Numbered from the stretch's first letter, positions 1 to 7,927 are shown. The stretch: DNA of 22,509 bases from Ruminococcus sp. UBA1828 (GCA_002338885.1 DDJI01000108.1:24023-46531), one strand, 5' to 3'. Notes: generated by a model from the letters alone, not told the origin. Numbers and translations: made by a program.

Positions 1-496
1 CCGATTTTACTCAGCTGCCGCCTGTCGGAGGGGAAATTAGAAAACAAGAAAATCTTGAATAAGGCTAATGTTAAAAGGGGGTGCTTAAGAGCCGGGTAAT
101 TCACGGCTCTTAAGCTAAAAAGAAAGGGGAAAATATGAAAAAGGTATAAGATGATGGTGGATGGGGCGCTTTGTCGCAGGGTGGCCCCCTAACCCTCGGT
201 ATCCATTATATTCGTCACACAACACTTTGCTCTGAACACGCTCAGGCTCTGTATCTGTACAGGCTGCCGATTATCTGCGTGCTCATCGCGCCGGCTGCTG
301 ACTGAAAGCAAGTACTATATATTAGCGCATTGTAACGGCCGGTTTATTGCCGCCTCACTTGTTGTTGCGCCGACACCCTTTAATTGAGTTCCGCTTGACA
401 TTTGCGGCAGGAGCCGCAAATGTGTACGGATGCGTTTGTCTGGATTCTTTTTGCGATTTGTCGGTTTATTTTCAATGATTTATATGAAGGCTATCT
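1..496. other. Non-coding stretch at the left edge with hairpins
   Basis: No open frame of useful length starts or ends here on either strand. The stretch holds a perfect 12-base-pair hairpin (83-94 with 104-115, loop of nine), a small hairpin at 46-58, a GC-rich foldable segment around 161-206, and the perfect hairpin at 398-423 listed separately. A good ribosome binding site (AAAGGGG, 124-130) is followed by ATG at 135, but that frame stops after four codons (MKKV). The same frame then stays open from 150 to a stop at 303-305 with no recognisable protein. It could be a decayed small gene, a leader peptide or a structured RNA; the sequence does not decide. Confidence 0.5.
398..423. terminator. 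Perfect 11-bp hairpin downstream of htrA, possible terminator
   Basis: The arms ACATTTGCGGC and GCCGCAAATGT enclose a four-base loop (AGGA). The hairpin lies 74 bases beyond the htrA stop on the minus strand. No U-run follows it in either direction, so it is an atypical intrinsic terminator at best. It could instead stabilise the 3' end of the htrA message. Confidence 0.35.
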
Positions 497-2083
497 TTAC
501 TGCTCGTTCTCGGATGTCACTTCACCCAAGACGACATCTACGTCCATGCTCTGTCCGTTTCTGTATATCGTAAGGGTTACGGTGTCGCCGGCCTTGAAGT
601 TGTTCTTCTCGTCCGTCAGCTCAGACATGGTGGTTATTGTGTCGCCGTTAAGGCCTATGATTATGTCTCCCGCCTGTATTCCGGCAGCCTCAGCGCCCGA
701 ACCGGGTGTGATGAATCTGACGTAAACACCTTCGGGAAGTCTATAGTAAAGTGACATGAACGGGGTTATATCCTCGCCTGATATTCCTATCAGAGGACGA
801 CCTGTCACGTAGCCGTACTGAATCAAGTCCTGAATTATCGGGATTGCATCGTCTATCGGGATTGCAAAGCCTAAGTTTTCTCCGTATGTGGATGAAACCT
901 TGGCGGAGGTTATTCCTATTACCTGACCGTATGCGTTGATAAGCGGACCTCCGGAGTTGCCCTGGTTGATGGAGGCGCTTGTCTGTATGAGCGTCATTGT
1001 GCGGTCGCCTATGGTTATTGTACGGTTCAAACCGGATATGATTCCGTCCGTCATGGTGCCGTAAAGCTCAAAGCCGAGAGGGTTGCCTATTACAACCGCA
1101 AGCTCGCCGATTTTTACGTCGCCTGAGCGTCCGAACTCACAAGGCGTAAGCCCCGTCTTGTCTATTTTAAGAACGGCGATATCCGTCTGTGTGTCCGATC
1201 CGATTATCTCGGCCTCGTACTCGTTCATATCGTTGTCTACTATCATGACGCTTATGGCGTCCTCGACAACGTGCGCGTTAGTTATAATGTAACCGTCCTC
1301 GCTGATTATGATTCCGGTTCCGGTTGCCGTTCCGGTGCGAAGCGTACAGGACACTCCAACTACAGAGGGCAGAACCTTTTCATATATCTCGGTGAGCGGC
1401 ATGGCGTCCGAAGGCGCCGCAAGCTGCTCAAGGGTCGGATAAGTTCTGTTGTCGTCTACCGCCACAGCGTCGTCGTCATCCTCGCCGTCGTCGGCGGAGC
1501 TGTTCAAATCCTGCGGGGTGCCGTCCGAACCGATTATGAGGTTGTTTGACGAGACGTCGGGGTTTGAGTCGCCTGTCGTTTCAAAGCCGTTCGTCACGAG
1601 CAGAAACGCCGATATCGACACTACCGACACCACGAACACCGCAAGTATCACTCCTACGATCGCCAAAACCGTCTTGCCCGCGCTGTGCTTTTTGGGAGAG
1701 GGAGCTGCGTTGTAAACGTACTCATGCGCTCCGTGGTATCCGCCTGCGGCATAGCCGGGATGATTTGACGGGTCGGACTGAGCGGAGCGGCTTACATTGT
1801 CGCCCGCGCTGCCGCAGCTTCCGTATCCGCCGTAGCTGCCGTACGGGTTCTGCGGCTGCTGCGTGCTCCGGCTGTAAGAAGAATATCCGGAGGCTGCGCC
1901 GTAATCGGATGAGTAAGTGCTCTGAGCGCTCTTTGCCGCATCGTCGGCGGGGTTGCAGACATATTCCGCAGCCTTGGGCGTCTCCTGCACGTTCACATCT
2001 GAAGTGCAGTCGCTGCCTTGGGTTGATGTATTGTTTTGATTCATTATATTTTCATTGTTGCGGTCGTCAAAGTTATCAGTCAT
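497..2083 (-). CDS. HtrA/DegP-family membrane-anchored serine protease with PDZ domain
   Basis: This 528-residue trypsin-like protease is expected to sit in the membrane and degrade or process misfolded exported proteins. The order is a cytoplasmic Ser/Tyr/Gly-rich N-terminus (about 1-130), one membrane segment (about 138-163), an acidic linker (about 170-215), the protease domain (about 225-425) and a single PDZ domain (about 430-520). The triad is visible: His271 in TNAHVV, Asp301 in TDIAVL, and Ser377 in GNSGGP. The ATG is preceded by AAGGAG (2093-2098) at nine-base spacing. It is transcribed alone, divergent from the MBOAT-like operon. The long low-complexity tail before the membrane segment is the least typical part. 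The family assignment is secure; the exact paralog (HtrA, HtrB or other) is not. Confidence 0.95.
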   Translation of the reverse strand: MTDNFDDRNNENIMNQNNTSTQGSDCTSDVNVQETPKAAEYVCNPADDAAKSAQSTYSSDYGAASGYSSYSRSTQQPQNPYGSYGGYGSCGSAGDNVSRSAQSDPSNHPGYAAGGYHGAHEYVYNAAPSPKKHSAGKTVLAIVGVILAVFVVSVVSISAFLLVTNGFETTGDSNPDVSSNNLIIGSDGTPQDLNSSADDGEDDDDAVAVDDNRTYPTLEQLAAPSDAMPLTEIYEKVLPSVVGVSCTLRTGTATGTGIIISEDGYIITNAHVVEDAISVMIVDNDMNEYEAEIIGSDTQTDIAVLKIDKTGLTPCEFGRSGDVKIGELAVVIGNPLGFELYGTMTDGIISGLNRTITIGDRTMTLIQTSASINQGNSGGPLINAYGQVIGITSAKVSSTYGENLGFAIPIDDAIPIIQDLIQYGYVTGRPLIGISGEDITPFMSLYYRLPEGVYVRFITPGSGAEAAGIQAGDIIIGLNGDTITTMSELTDEKNNFKAGDTVTLTIYRNGQSMDVDVVLGEVTSENEQ

Positions 2084-2193
2084 ATTTAATATCTCCTTGT
2101 CAAATTAAAAGAGTAGAATAAATCGCACCGCGTCTTGAGTTTACGCTTTTGTGTTAAGCTTTCGATCTGCTTTTTCCTCAGCTCTTGCCTATT

Positions 2194-2199
2194 ATTATA
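2194..2199 (-). promoter_or_regulatory. -10 element for htrA
   Basis: On the minus strand TATAAT lies about 110 bases upstream of the htrA ATG. No convincing -35 element sits 16-18 bases before it. The implied leader of about 100 bases is purine-rich without an obvious regulatory fold. Confidence 0.5.
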
Positions 2200-2272
2200 C
2201 CGCCTTTTGTGAAAATCATATGAAAGTAATCGGAACAATTGGAGATTTCACAACGAAAAAGGAGTGTGAATC

Positions 2273-2301
2273 TTGATTAGATGATTTTCATGTGTTACAA
2301 T
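2273..2301 (+). promoter_or_regulatory. Sigma-A-type promoter of the MBOAT-like/SH3/radical SAM operon
   Basis: TTGATT (2273-2278), a 17-base spacer and TACAAT (2296-2301) with an upstream TG (extended -10). Transcription would begin near 2308, which excludes the more upstream in-frame start at 2292. The leader carries a small hairpin (2330-2335 with 2343-2348) ahead of the ribosome binding site. Confidence 0.7.
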
Positions 2302-2387
2302 TAGGCATGCGTTGCTCACCGGAACGTATGCATCCCGCAAGAGGATGCGTGTACATAAAAAGTTTACCTCTGAAAGAAGGAACATGG

Positions 2388-3692
2388 ATGGCGTATACCG
2401 ATCTGTTGTTTGTTTTCGGCTTTCTGCCGATATATATTATAATAATTTTTCTTTGTCGGGAGAGCTGGGAGAAAAACCTCGTGTCTGTCGTGGCGTCGCT
2501 TTTGTTCATATGCTGGACAAGGCCGCTTTACTACCTGGTTGTCGCGGCTGATGCTGCGCTGGTATACATCGCCGGACGCTTAAAGGGCAGGCCGAGATAC
2601 AATGTAATAAGATACGCCGTGTCGGCTGTCGTGACGCTGTCCGTCTTGCCGCTTGCAGTGCTGACGGTGTCGGAAGGAACGCTGCCGGACTGCATATGCG
2701 CCGTCGGCTTTGTCCTTATGGCAGCAAGGTCTTATATATATTTAAAAGAGGAACAGAGCGAGAAAAACGCCGCAGACCTTGCCGTGTATCTCATATCCTT
2801 TGAGTTCATGGCGATTTCTCCGCTGTACAGCTACTCGCAGATCCGCGACGAGATAAAAACCCGCAAAAGCGCAGGGCTTTCTATGCTCAGCGCGGGAATA
2901 TCGAGGTTTGCAGGCGGACTTGCCGCAGTGACCGTGCTCGCATACCCGCTTGAGCGCATACGCGCGGCGGCGCTCACCGGCGAGAGCCTGCCGTGGATGA
3001 ACGCCTTAATAGGAGCGGCTGCGGCGGCTGTGTGCGCATACGTTGCGGTCACCGCAAGCCTTGCCATGTCCGAAGGCCTCTGCCTTATAAGCGGCTACCG
3101 CATAAAGCTTGAAAACAGCGCGTTTTTGCCGAGAACGCTCATGGCGGAGCATGTCGAGGGAGTGTATCCGTCCGCCGCAAGGGCGCTTAAAAAATACTTA
3201 GGCGGCAAAAAGACCTCCACCCTGATAATACTTTCCGCACTGACCTGCCTTGTGACGGGTACGCTTGTCGGCTTCGGGGCGGGAGCGGCCGCGCTTTTGG
3301 GCATAGTATGCTTAGCCATTTTGCTCCAAACCGCGTTCGAGACGGAAAGATCGGTTTTAAGCGGAGTGTTCAGCGCACTCATGCTCGCCGCGGGCTTTAT
3401 AATCGCCGCAAACGGCTCACTTAACGGCGTCATGGAGTGGTTCTCGGGGCTAAACCCCTCAAAATACGAATTTGACATGAGCTATGCGCTCTTCACCGAA
3501 CTCAAGCGGAGCGCGGTGTGGGCCGTGCTGGCAATATTATATATCTCGCCGCTGAGAATATACCTGCGCGCCAAGCTCAGAGAGGCAATGTCGGCATCCG
3601 AAACCGCATACGGCGGCGCGAGAATACTCGACCTTGTTTTGTGCGTCCTGCTGCTTGCGCTTTCCTGCGTGGCAATGGTGAGCGCGGTGTGA
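2388..3692 (+). CDS. AlgI/MBOAT-like polytopic membrane protein lacking catalytic motifs
   Basis: The product has 434 residues and roughly ten or more hydrophobic segments. The ATG at 2388 is chosen because AGAAGG (2375-2380) lies seven bases upstream and the promoter covers the earlier start. The N-terminus (DLLFVFGFLPIYIII, then NLVSVVASLLFICW) has the layout of AlgI-type membrane-bound O-acyltransferases. SPLYSYSQIRDEI (144-156) matches the position of the AlgI 'AGPVLRFRDL' segment, and SGYRIKLEN (235-243) with YLGGKK (270-275) matches 'GFRFMENF ... LGGNRKG'. The WRRWHISLS motif between these is replaced (MAEHVEGVYPSA, 252-263). The GGLWHGA segment holding the family's catalytic histidine appears as CLVTGTL (287-293). 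I infer an inactive MBOAT relative. The membrane location is sure, the family moderately so. It is first in an operon with the SH3 protein. Confidence 0.6.
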   Translation: MAYTDLLFVFGFLPIYIIIIFLCRESWEKNLVSVVASLLFICWTRPLYYLVVAADAALVYIAGRLKGRPRYNVIRYAVSAVVTLSVLPLAVLTVSEGTLPDCICAVGFVLMAARSYIYLKEEQSEKNAADLAVYLISFEFMAISPLYSYSQIRDEIKTRKSAGLSMLSAGISRFAGGLAAVTVLAYPLERIRAAALTGESLPWMNALIGAAAAAVCAYVAVTASLAMSEGLCLISGYRIKLENSAFLPRTLMAEHVEGVYPSAARALKKYLGGKKTSTLIILSALTCLVTGTLVGFGAGAAALLGIVCLAILLQTAFETERSVLSGVFSALMLAAGFIIAANGSLNGVMEWFSGLNPSKYEFDMSYALFTELKRSAVWAVLAILYISPLRIYLRAKLREAMSASETAYGGARILDLVLCVLLLALSCVAMVSAV

Positions 3693-3707
3693 GTAAAGGA
3701 GTAGAAC

Positions 3708-4955
3708 ATGGCTGATAATATAAACAAAAATCAGGAAAACACCTCCCCCGAAACCGCTTTCGGCGGCAGGGATCCGGAGTTTGATAAAAAGTATCACCGC
3801 GCCGCAAACGAGTCGTTTGTAAAGGCGGACAAGCTCTTAAACGAGCTGAGTCGTGAGACGGAGGCGGACAAGTATAACTTCCTCGGCTTTGCAATTCCCG
3901 CGTTGATAATAATGATAGCTGCGGTGAGCTTTGCTTTGGTCAACCGCGGAGATATAGAGGAACAGCTTTCGGTGAGGTTTGGCATAAACACCCTTGCGGA
4001 CGGCAGCTATACCGAAAACTTAAACGATGTCTATGAAAGCACCCTCCCCTTTTCGGATAAGATAAAAACCGTCGGCGCTGCGCTCGGCTTTTGTGAAAAG
4101 CCCGCCGCGCAGGAGGATGACATCCCCGATGCGCCGCCTCAGCCGCAGGAGCCTGCGGTGAGCGAGCCGGCTGTCACCGAGCCTGCGGTTACCGAACCGC
4201 CGGTGACGCAGACCGAGCCGACAAGTCCGCCCGAGACGACCGTCACCGAGCCGACAATTCCGCTTGATGAGGTGCCCACCATAACCATGTATGCCGCCGA
4301 AACGGTAAACGTAAGGCTCGGACCGTCAAACGAGGACGCCGTTATAGGCTACTTCATAACCGGCAACGCGGTTGAGGTAATAGAGATTCGCTCCGACGGC
4401 TGGGCAGAAATAAAATACGACGACATAAGGGCGTATGTGTACGCCGAATACCTTGAGGGCGGCGAGTCAAGCAGCGACGACCACGACGATGAAAATCCGC
4501 CCGAGGCGCAGATAATCAACCCCGACGACTACGACACCTACACCATGATTTCAAACGCTTCCGTAAACGTCCGCTCCACCCCCGGAACGAACGGAGCCAT
4601 ACTCGGCACGTTCGGAACAGGCGATGAGGTGAACGTCATAGAAATTGAGGACAACGGCTGGGCTGCAATCGTCTACGGCGACATGCTCGCATATGTCTTT
4701 GCCGATTACCTCGATGAGCCGTCCGAGAGCGAGCCGCAGCAGCCGGACGAGGAGCTTCAAATCCCCGACGAGGGCACGGACAGCGGCGAAGAGGAGCTTC
4801 AAATCCCCGATGATTCAAATACAGACGGTATTATTGACGAAGATTATACTGAAAGTATCGTAACATTGCCGCCCGACGAGGGCAGTTCACCGGACGGGAA
4901 TAGCACGGACGGCGGCGCATATAATATAACGACGGACGAAGGTGCGGCAAGTTGA
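3708..4955 (+). CDS. Membrane-anchored protein with two SH3 domains and a DHHW-like stub
   Basis: The product has 415 residues: a cytoplasmic N-terminus, one membrane segment (about 58-78), a short extracellular segment (about 85-128), a Pro/Thr/Glu-rich linker with VTEP repeats (about 132-188), two bacterial SH3 (SH3b) domains (about 191-250 and 277-337), and a very acidic tail with a repeated EELQIPD. Each SH3 copy shows the VNVR start, a GxxVEVIEI-type strand, GWA and a YVxAxYLD-type end. Segment 95-128 (LADGSYTENLNDVYESTLPF...) resembles the beginning of DHHW/AlgX-like proteins that accompany MBOAT acyltransferases, but their catalytic domain is absent. SH3b domains usually bind peptidoglycan or its stem peptides. 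AAAGGAG (3696-3702) supports the ATG. The gap to the gene before is 15 bases, and the stop overlaps the next start. Confidence 0.8.
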   Translation: MADNINKNQENTSPETAFGGRDPEFDKKYHRAANESFVKADKLLNELSRETEADKYNFLGFAIPALIIMIAAVSFALVNRGDIEEQLSVRFGINTLADGSYTENLNDVYESTLPFSDKIKTVGAALGFCEKPAAQEDDIPDAPPQPQEPAVSEPAVTEPAVTEPPVTQTEPTSPPETTVTEPTIPLDEVPTITMYAAETVNVRLGPSNEDAVIGYFITGNAVEVIEIRSDGWAEIKYDDIRAYVYAEYLEGGESSSDDHDDENPPEAQIINPDDYDTYTMISNASVNVRSTPGTNGAILGTFGTGDEVNVIEIEDNGWAAIVYGDMLAYVFADYLDEPSESEPQQPDEELQIPDEGTDSGEEELQIPDDSNTDGIIDEDYTESIVTLPPDEGSSPDGNSTDGGAYNITTDEGAAS

Positions 4956-5899
4956 ACCCGTACTATCCGAGGCGGTTTTTGAGCATAGACACCGTTTTTA
5001 AGCGTCGGTTCGGGGCAAAAACCGTGAAAATCCCGCTGAACGCCGGATTCGGCTGCCCGAACAGGGATGGCACAAAGGGGACCGGCGGATGCATATACTG
5101 CTCCGCAAGCCTTTCGGGCGACTATGGCGGCGATCCGTCAAAAAGTCTCAAAGAGCAGTTTGAAAGCCTGGTGCCGAGATATGTCGAGAAGTGGGGGCAC
5201 CTGGGCGAGCTGAAATATATAGCGTATTTGCAGGCGGGGACGAACACCTATGCAAGCCCCGAGCGTCTCAAAGCCGTCTATGATGAGGTTATGTCGATAG
5301 AGGGCATATCCGGAGTGAGCATAGCAACCCGCGCCGACTGCATAAGCCCGCGCGCGGCGGAGCTGTTAAAGGAACTGTCAAAGAGGACATACCTCACGGT
5401 GGAGCTGGGGCTTCAAAGCTCCAACGAGCGAACCGCAAAGCTCATAAACCGCTGCCACAGCTATGCGGAGTTTCTTCGCGGATACGAAACGCTGCGGCAG
5501 ATGGGCATAGACACCTGCGTGCACATAATAAACGGGCTTCCCGGCGAAACGCGCGAGGACATGCTTAAAACCGCAAAGGACGTGGCGGCGCTTGCACCGT
5601 ACGAGGTGAAAATACACCTTTTGTACATCGTCGCGGGGACGGCTGCGCATGAGATGTATAAGCGCGGCGAGATTAAGACCCTTGAGATGGACGAGTATAT
5701 AAGCATAGTGTGCGACCAGCTCGAGGTTTTGCCGCCCGAAACCGCAATAGGCAGGCTCACCGGCGACTGCGACCGCAGCGTACTCGCAGCTCCGCAGTGG
5801 AGCGTATACAAGCGCAACACCTTAAACGGAATAGAAAAGGAGCTGAAACGCCGCGGGAGTTACCAGGGCATAAAGTATGACGGAAAAGCGGGCGTGTGA
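4952..5899 (+). CDS. Radical SAM protein of the YhcC/YtqA family (TIGR01212-type)
   Basis: The product has 315 residues, normal for the family. It starts at TTG 4952, overlapping the previous stop by four bases (TTGA), which suggests translational coupling; GAAGG at 4938-4942 gives a binding site. Cys35, Cys47 and Cys50 (CPNRDGTKGTGGCIYC) form the family's CX11CX2C iron-sulfur ligand set. Further family features are TVELGLQSSNE, HIINGLPGET and the conserved N-terminal IPLNAGFGCPNRDG, which supports the TTG start. The enzyme should cleave S-adenosylmethionine to a 5'-deoxyadenosyl radical; I know of no firmly assigned substrate. Its place behind two envelope genes may reflect co-transcription only. 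Confidence 0.92.
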   Translation: MNPYYPRRFLSIDTVFKRRFGAKTVKIPLNAGFGCPNRDGTKGTGGCIYCSASLSGDYGGDPSKSLKEQFESLVPRYVEKWGHLGELKYIAYLQAGTNTYASPERLKAVYDEVMSIEGISGVSIATRADCISPRAAELLKELSKRTYLTVELGLQSSNERTAKLINRCHSYAEFLRGYETLRQMGIDTCVHIINGLPGETREDMLKTAKDVAALAPYEVKIHLLYIVAGTAAHEMYKRGEIKTLEMDEYISIVCDQLEVLPPETAIGRLTGDCDRSVLAAPQWSVYKRNTLNGIEKELKRRGSYQGIKYDGKAGV

Positions 5900-6031
5900 T
5901 GCCGATGTGAGAATATGTATACCGGCGTAAAGACGAAAAGTTGCCCGTCAAAGTCAAAACTCTGTGTTTGATATGACGAAACGTCAAGCTTTGTGTGAGT
6001 AATAATCATAGAAAAAACCCAAACTGTGTTG

Positions 6032-6037
6032 TATAAT
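6032..6037 (+). promoter_or_regulatory. -10 element for the first solute-binding lipoprotein gene
   Basis: TATAAT is preceded directly by TG. The hexamer at the proper -35 distance (6009-6014, TAGAAA) is poor, so either an activator or the upstream TG may contribute. The leader to the ATG at 6114 is about 70 bases. The 214-base gap 5900-6113 shows nothing else that I can name. Confidence 0.5.
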
Positions 6038-6113
6038 TTTAAATATATCGAACGCTGTAAAATCGATATGGCAAACTAATGTTATGGAACAAAATTAGGA
6101 AAGGAAAACTTCT

Positions 6114-7568
6114 ATGAAGAGAATCATTGCTTTGGTTCTGGCGCTTGTCACCATTTTCGCTTTCGTGGGATGCGGCAAGGAAAGGCGCGAAATCGTAAAG
6201 ATCACGCTCTCCTCCGAGAACTCTGAAGCGATACTTGCAGCTGCCGGAATTAGACTTCCTGACGTTGAGGAAGCTGCGGGAGCAAACAGCACTGTAACCT
6301 GGTTGTCATGGTATGATGACTTCCACAACTATGATGAGACCGAAATCGTAAACACCGGTTTCTTCACCTTCACCGAGAAATACGGCGGAGAGGTTGAATG
6401 GATCGAATGCGACTATTCCGAGAGATTCAACGAACTTGCCAACCTTATACTTTCCGAGACTCCTCCGGACTTCACTCCTTCCGGAACCAACTCCACCGCT
6501 ACTTACCCCATGAGCTGCTTCAAGGGTCAGTATCAGGCTGTTGACGACTACATCGACTACGATGATCCGCTGTGGAGCGGTATAAAGGAGACTGCCGACT
6601 ACTTCGTACTCGGCGGCAAGCACTACAACATCGTTATGGACATTTCCGTTGCCAACGTTATCCCTTACAACACCAGAGTAATAGCTGACTGGGGCTTCGA
6701 CGATCCCGCAGAGCTTTACTACAACGACGAGTGGACATGGGATGTATTCTATGAAATGTGCGAGACCTTCTCTGACGGAGACGAGAACCGCTACGCTCTC
6801 GACGGATATGCATACGCCGGAGCTTTGGTTGAGTCCACCGGTCAGCAGATGCTCCAGATAGATGAGAACGGCGTATTCTACTCCAACCTCGACTCACCCG
6901 AAATCGAGAGAGCTGAGAACCTCATCTACGACATTGCCAAGAACGACCTCAAGTATCACGAAGGCAGCGCGATGTGGGCGCTCAGAGACAACGCTACATT
7001 CGGAGCCGGTATGAAGGAAGGAAGTTGCTTGTTCTATCCTATCGGCGTATCCTTCTTCACTGATACCGTTGAAGAGATCAGCGCAATTTGGGGCGATATC
7101 GCTGCAGGCGAGCTTATGTTTGCTCCCCTTCCCAGAGACCCTCAGGGCGACGGCATTTACTACATCTGCTCCGGAATTGACGCATATGCTATAGTTAATA
7201 ACGCAAGAAACCCCGAAGGCGTTGCGCTTTTGGCTTCCTGCGACAGATTCAAGGTTATCGACCCGACAGTTGTCGACATCGACCGTATGCAGCTTGAGAC
7301 CACCTACATGTGGAATCAGGACATGCTCGAGATGTGGGATGAGTGCTACGAGCTCGCAGTAGCTAACCCGAGAATCGACCTCACCGGTGACCTTCCCGAC
7401 AACCTCAACACCATAGTCGGCAACCTCGGCAACGGCATAATCCGTTCTGAGAATCCTTCTACTTGGGCACAGCTCAAGGAGCAGAACAGAGAGGCGTTCG
7501 AGTATTACATCGATGAGCTGAACGCTATGGTAGCTGATTACGTCACGGACGGAACTACCATAGAGTAA
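6114..7568 (+). CDS. ABC-type extracellular solute-binding lipoprotein (family 1-like), copy 1
   Basis: The product has 484 residues. A lipoprotein signal (MKR, hydrophobic core, FVGC with Cys20) predicts lipid anchoring on the outer face of the membrane. The mature part looks like a large sugar-type substrate-binding protein: NEWTWDVFYEMC-like and WGDIAAGELMFAPLPR segments and the C-terminal TWAQLKEQNREAFEYY are typical of clostridial family 1 binding proteins. The purine-rich stretch AGGAAAGG precedes the ATG. It has its own promoter and a strong terminator. No permease or ATPase gene lies nearby, so the partner transporter must be elsewhere, or the protein acts as a receptor. The gene after the terminator is a close paralog. 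The substrate cannot be read from the sequence. Confidence 0.85.
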   Translation: MKRIIALVLALVTIFAFVGCGKERREIVKITLSSENSEAILAAAGIRLPDVEEAAGANSTVTWLSWYDDFHNYDETEIVNTGFFTFTEKYGGEVEWIECDYSERFNELANLILSETPPDFTPSGTNSTATYPMSCFKGQYQAVDDYIDYDDPLWSGIKETADYFVLGGKHYNIVMDISVANVIPYNTRVIADWGFDDPAELYYNDEWTWDVFYEMCETFSDGDENRYALDGYAYAGALVESTGQQMLQIDENGVFYSNLDSPEIERAENLIYDIAKNDLKYHEGSAMWALRDNATFGAGMKEGSCLFYPIGVSFFTDTVEEISAIWGDIAAGELMFAPLPRDPQGDGIYYICSGIDAYAIVNNARNPEGVALLASCDRFKVIDPTVVDIDRMQLETTYMWNQDMLEMWDECYELAVANPRIDLTGDLPDNLNTIVGNLGNGIIRSENPSTWAQLKEQNREAFEYYIDELNAMVADYVTDGTTIE

Positions 7569-7590
7569 TCAGAAATTAACGTGCTGTTTA

Positions 7591-7624
7591 AAACCGACCC
7601 GCATTTTTGCGGGCCGGTTTTTTT
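7591..7624 (+). terminator. Intrinsic terminator of the first solute-binding protein gene
   Basis: The arms 7591-7602 and 7609-7620 form a 12-base-pair stem with one mismatch and a six-base loop, followed by an uninterrupted T-run. It begins 22 bases after the stop codon. Confidence 0.9.
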
Positions 7625-7643
7625 CGTAAAAACCGGCTTTTTT

Positions 7644-7813
7644 GCATAAGGAGACGGCTTTTCACATAAGGAGACGGCTTTTTGATACGGGGCTTAATGC
7701 GCAAAGCGCAAAGCGCAAGGCGCAAGGCACAAGGGATATTCTCATCTCGCAAGCGAAAAGATTATCACATAAGCATAAGGAATCGGCTTATCGCATAAGA
7801 GGGCGGGTTTTTC
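7644..7813. repeat. 20-bp tandem repeat family in two pairs
   Basis: Two adjacent near-identical units, GCATAAGGAGACGGCTTTTC (7644-7663) and ACATAAGGAGACGGCTTTTT (7664-7683), are followed about 90 bases later by two diverged adjacent units (7773-7792 and 7793-7813) of the same pattern. Each unit carries an AAGGAG-like core but no coding frame follows. Between the pairs lies the 7-bp repeat listed separately. Confidence 0.75.
7699..7733. repeat. Five tandem 7-bp units (GCGCAAA/G)
   Basis: The units read GCGCAAA, GCGCAAA, GCGCAAG, GCGCAAG and GCACAAG without spacing. The array is non-coding and sits inside the wider repeat-rich gap between the two solute-binding protein genes. Confidence 0.8.
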
Positions 7814-7828
7814 ACGGGACTGCCTTTT

Positions 7829-7927
7829 ACGCGGCAGATCGTTTTTTCACGCATAATACCGGCTATAACAAGGAAATCGGCGCTTTGACGCGGCAGACCG
7901 GCTTTGTATGCGGCGAATATAACAAGG
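7829..7927. repeat. Imperfect direct repeat of about 40-45 bp
   Basis: Unit one (7829-7873) and unit two (7888-7927) both begin with ACGCGGCAGA and both end with TATAACAAGG; the middles have diverged. No gene is seen in 7569-8169, which beyond the repeats and the two flanking regulatory sites holds nothing I can name. Confidence 0.6.

Noticed and set aside
177..206. GCAGGGTGGCCCC followed by an ACCCTCGG segment, similar to a T-box antiterminator motif
   Set aside because: The T-box consensus (GGGTGGNACCGCG) is not completed, no specifier stem is seen, and no plus-strand aminoacyl-tRNA synthetase or amino acid gene follows.
2292..2387. Upstream in-frame start of the MBOAT-like gene
   Set aside because: It lies within the promoter and upstream of the expected transcript; the ATG at 2388 has a good ribosome binding site and begins at the family's hydrophobic N-terminus.
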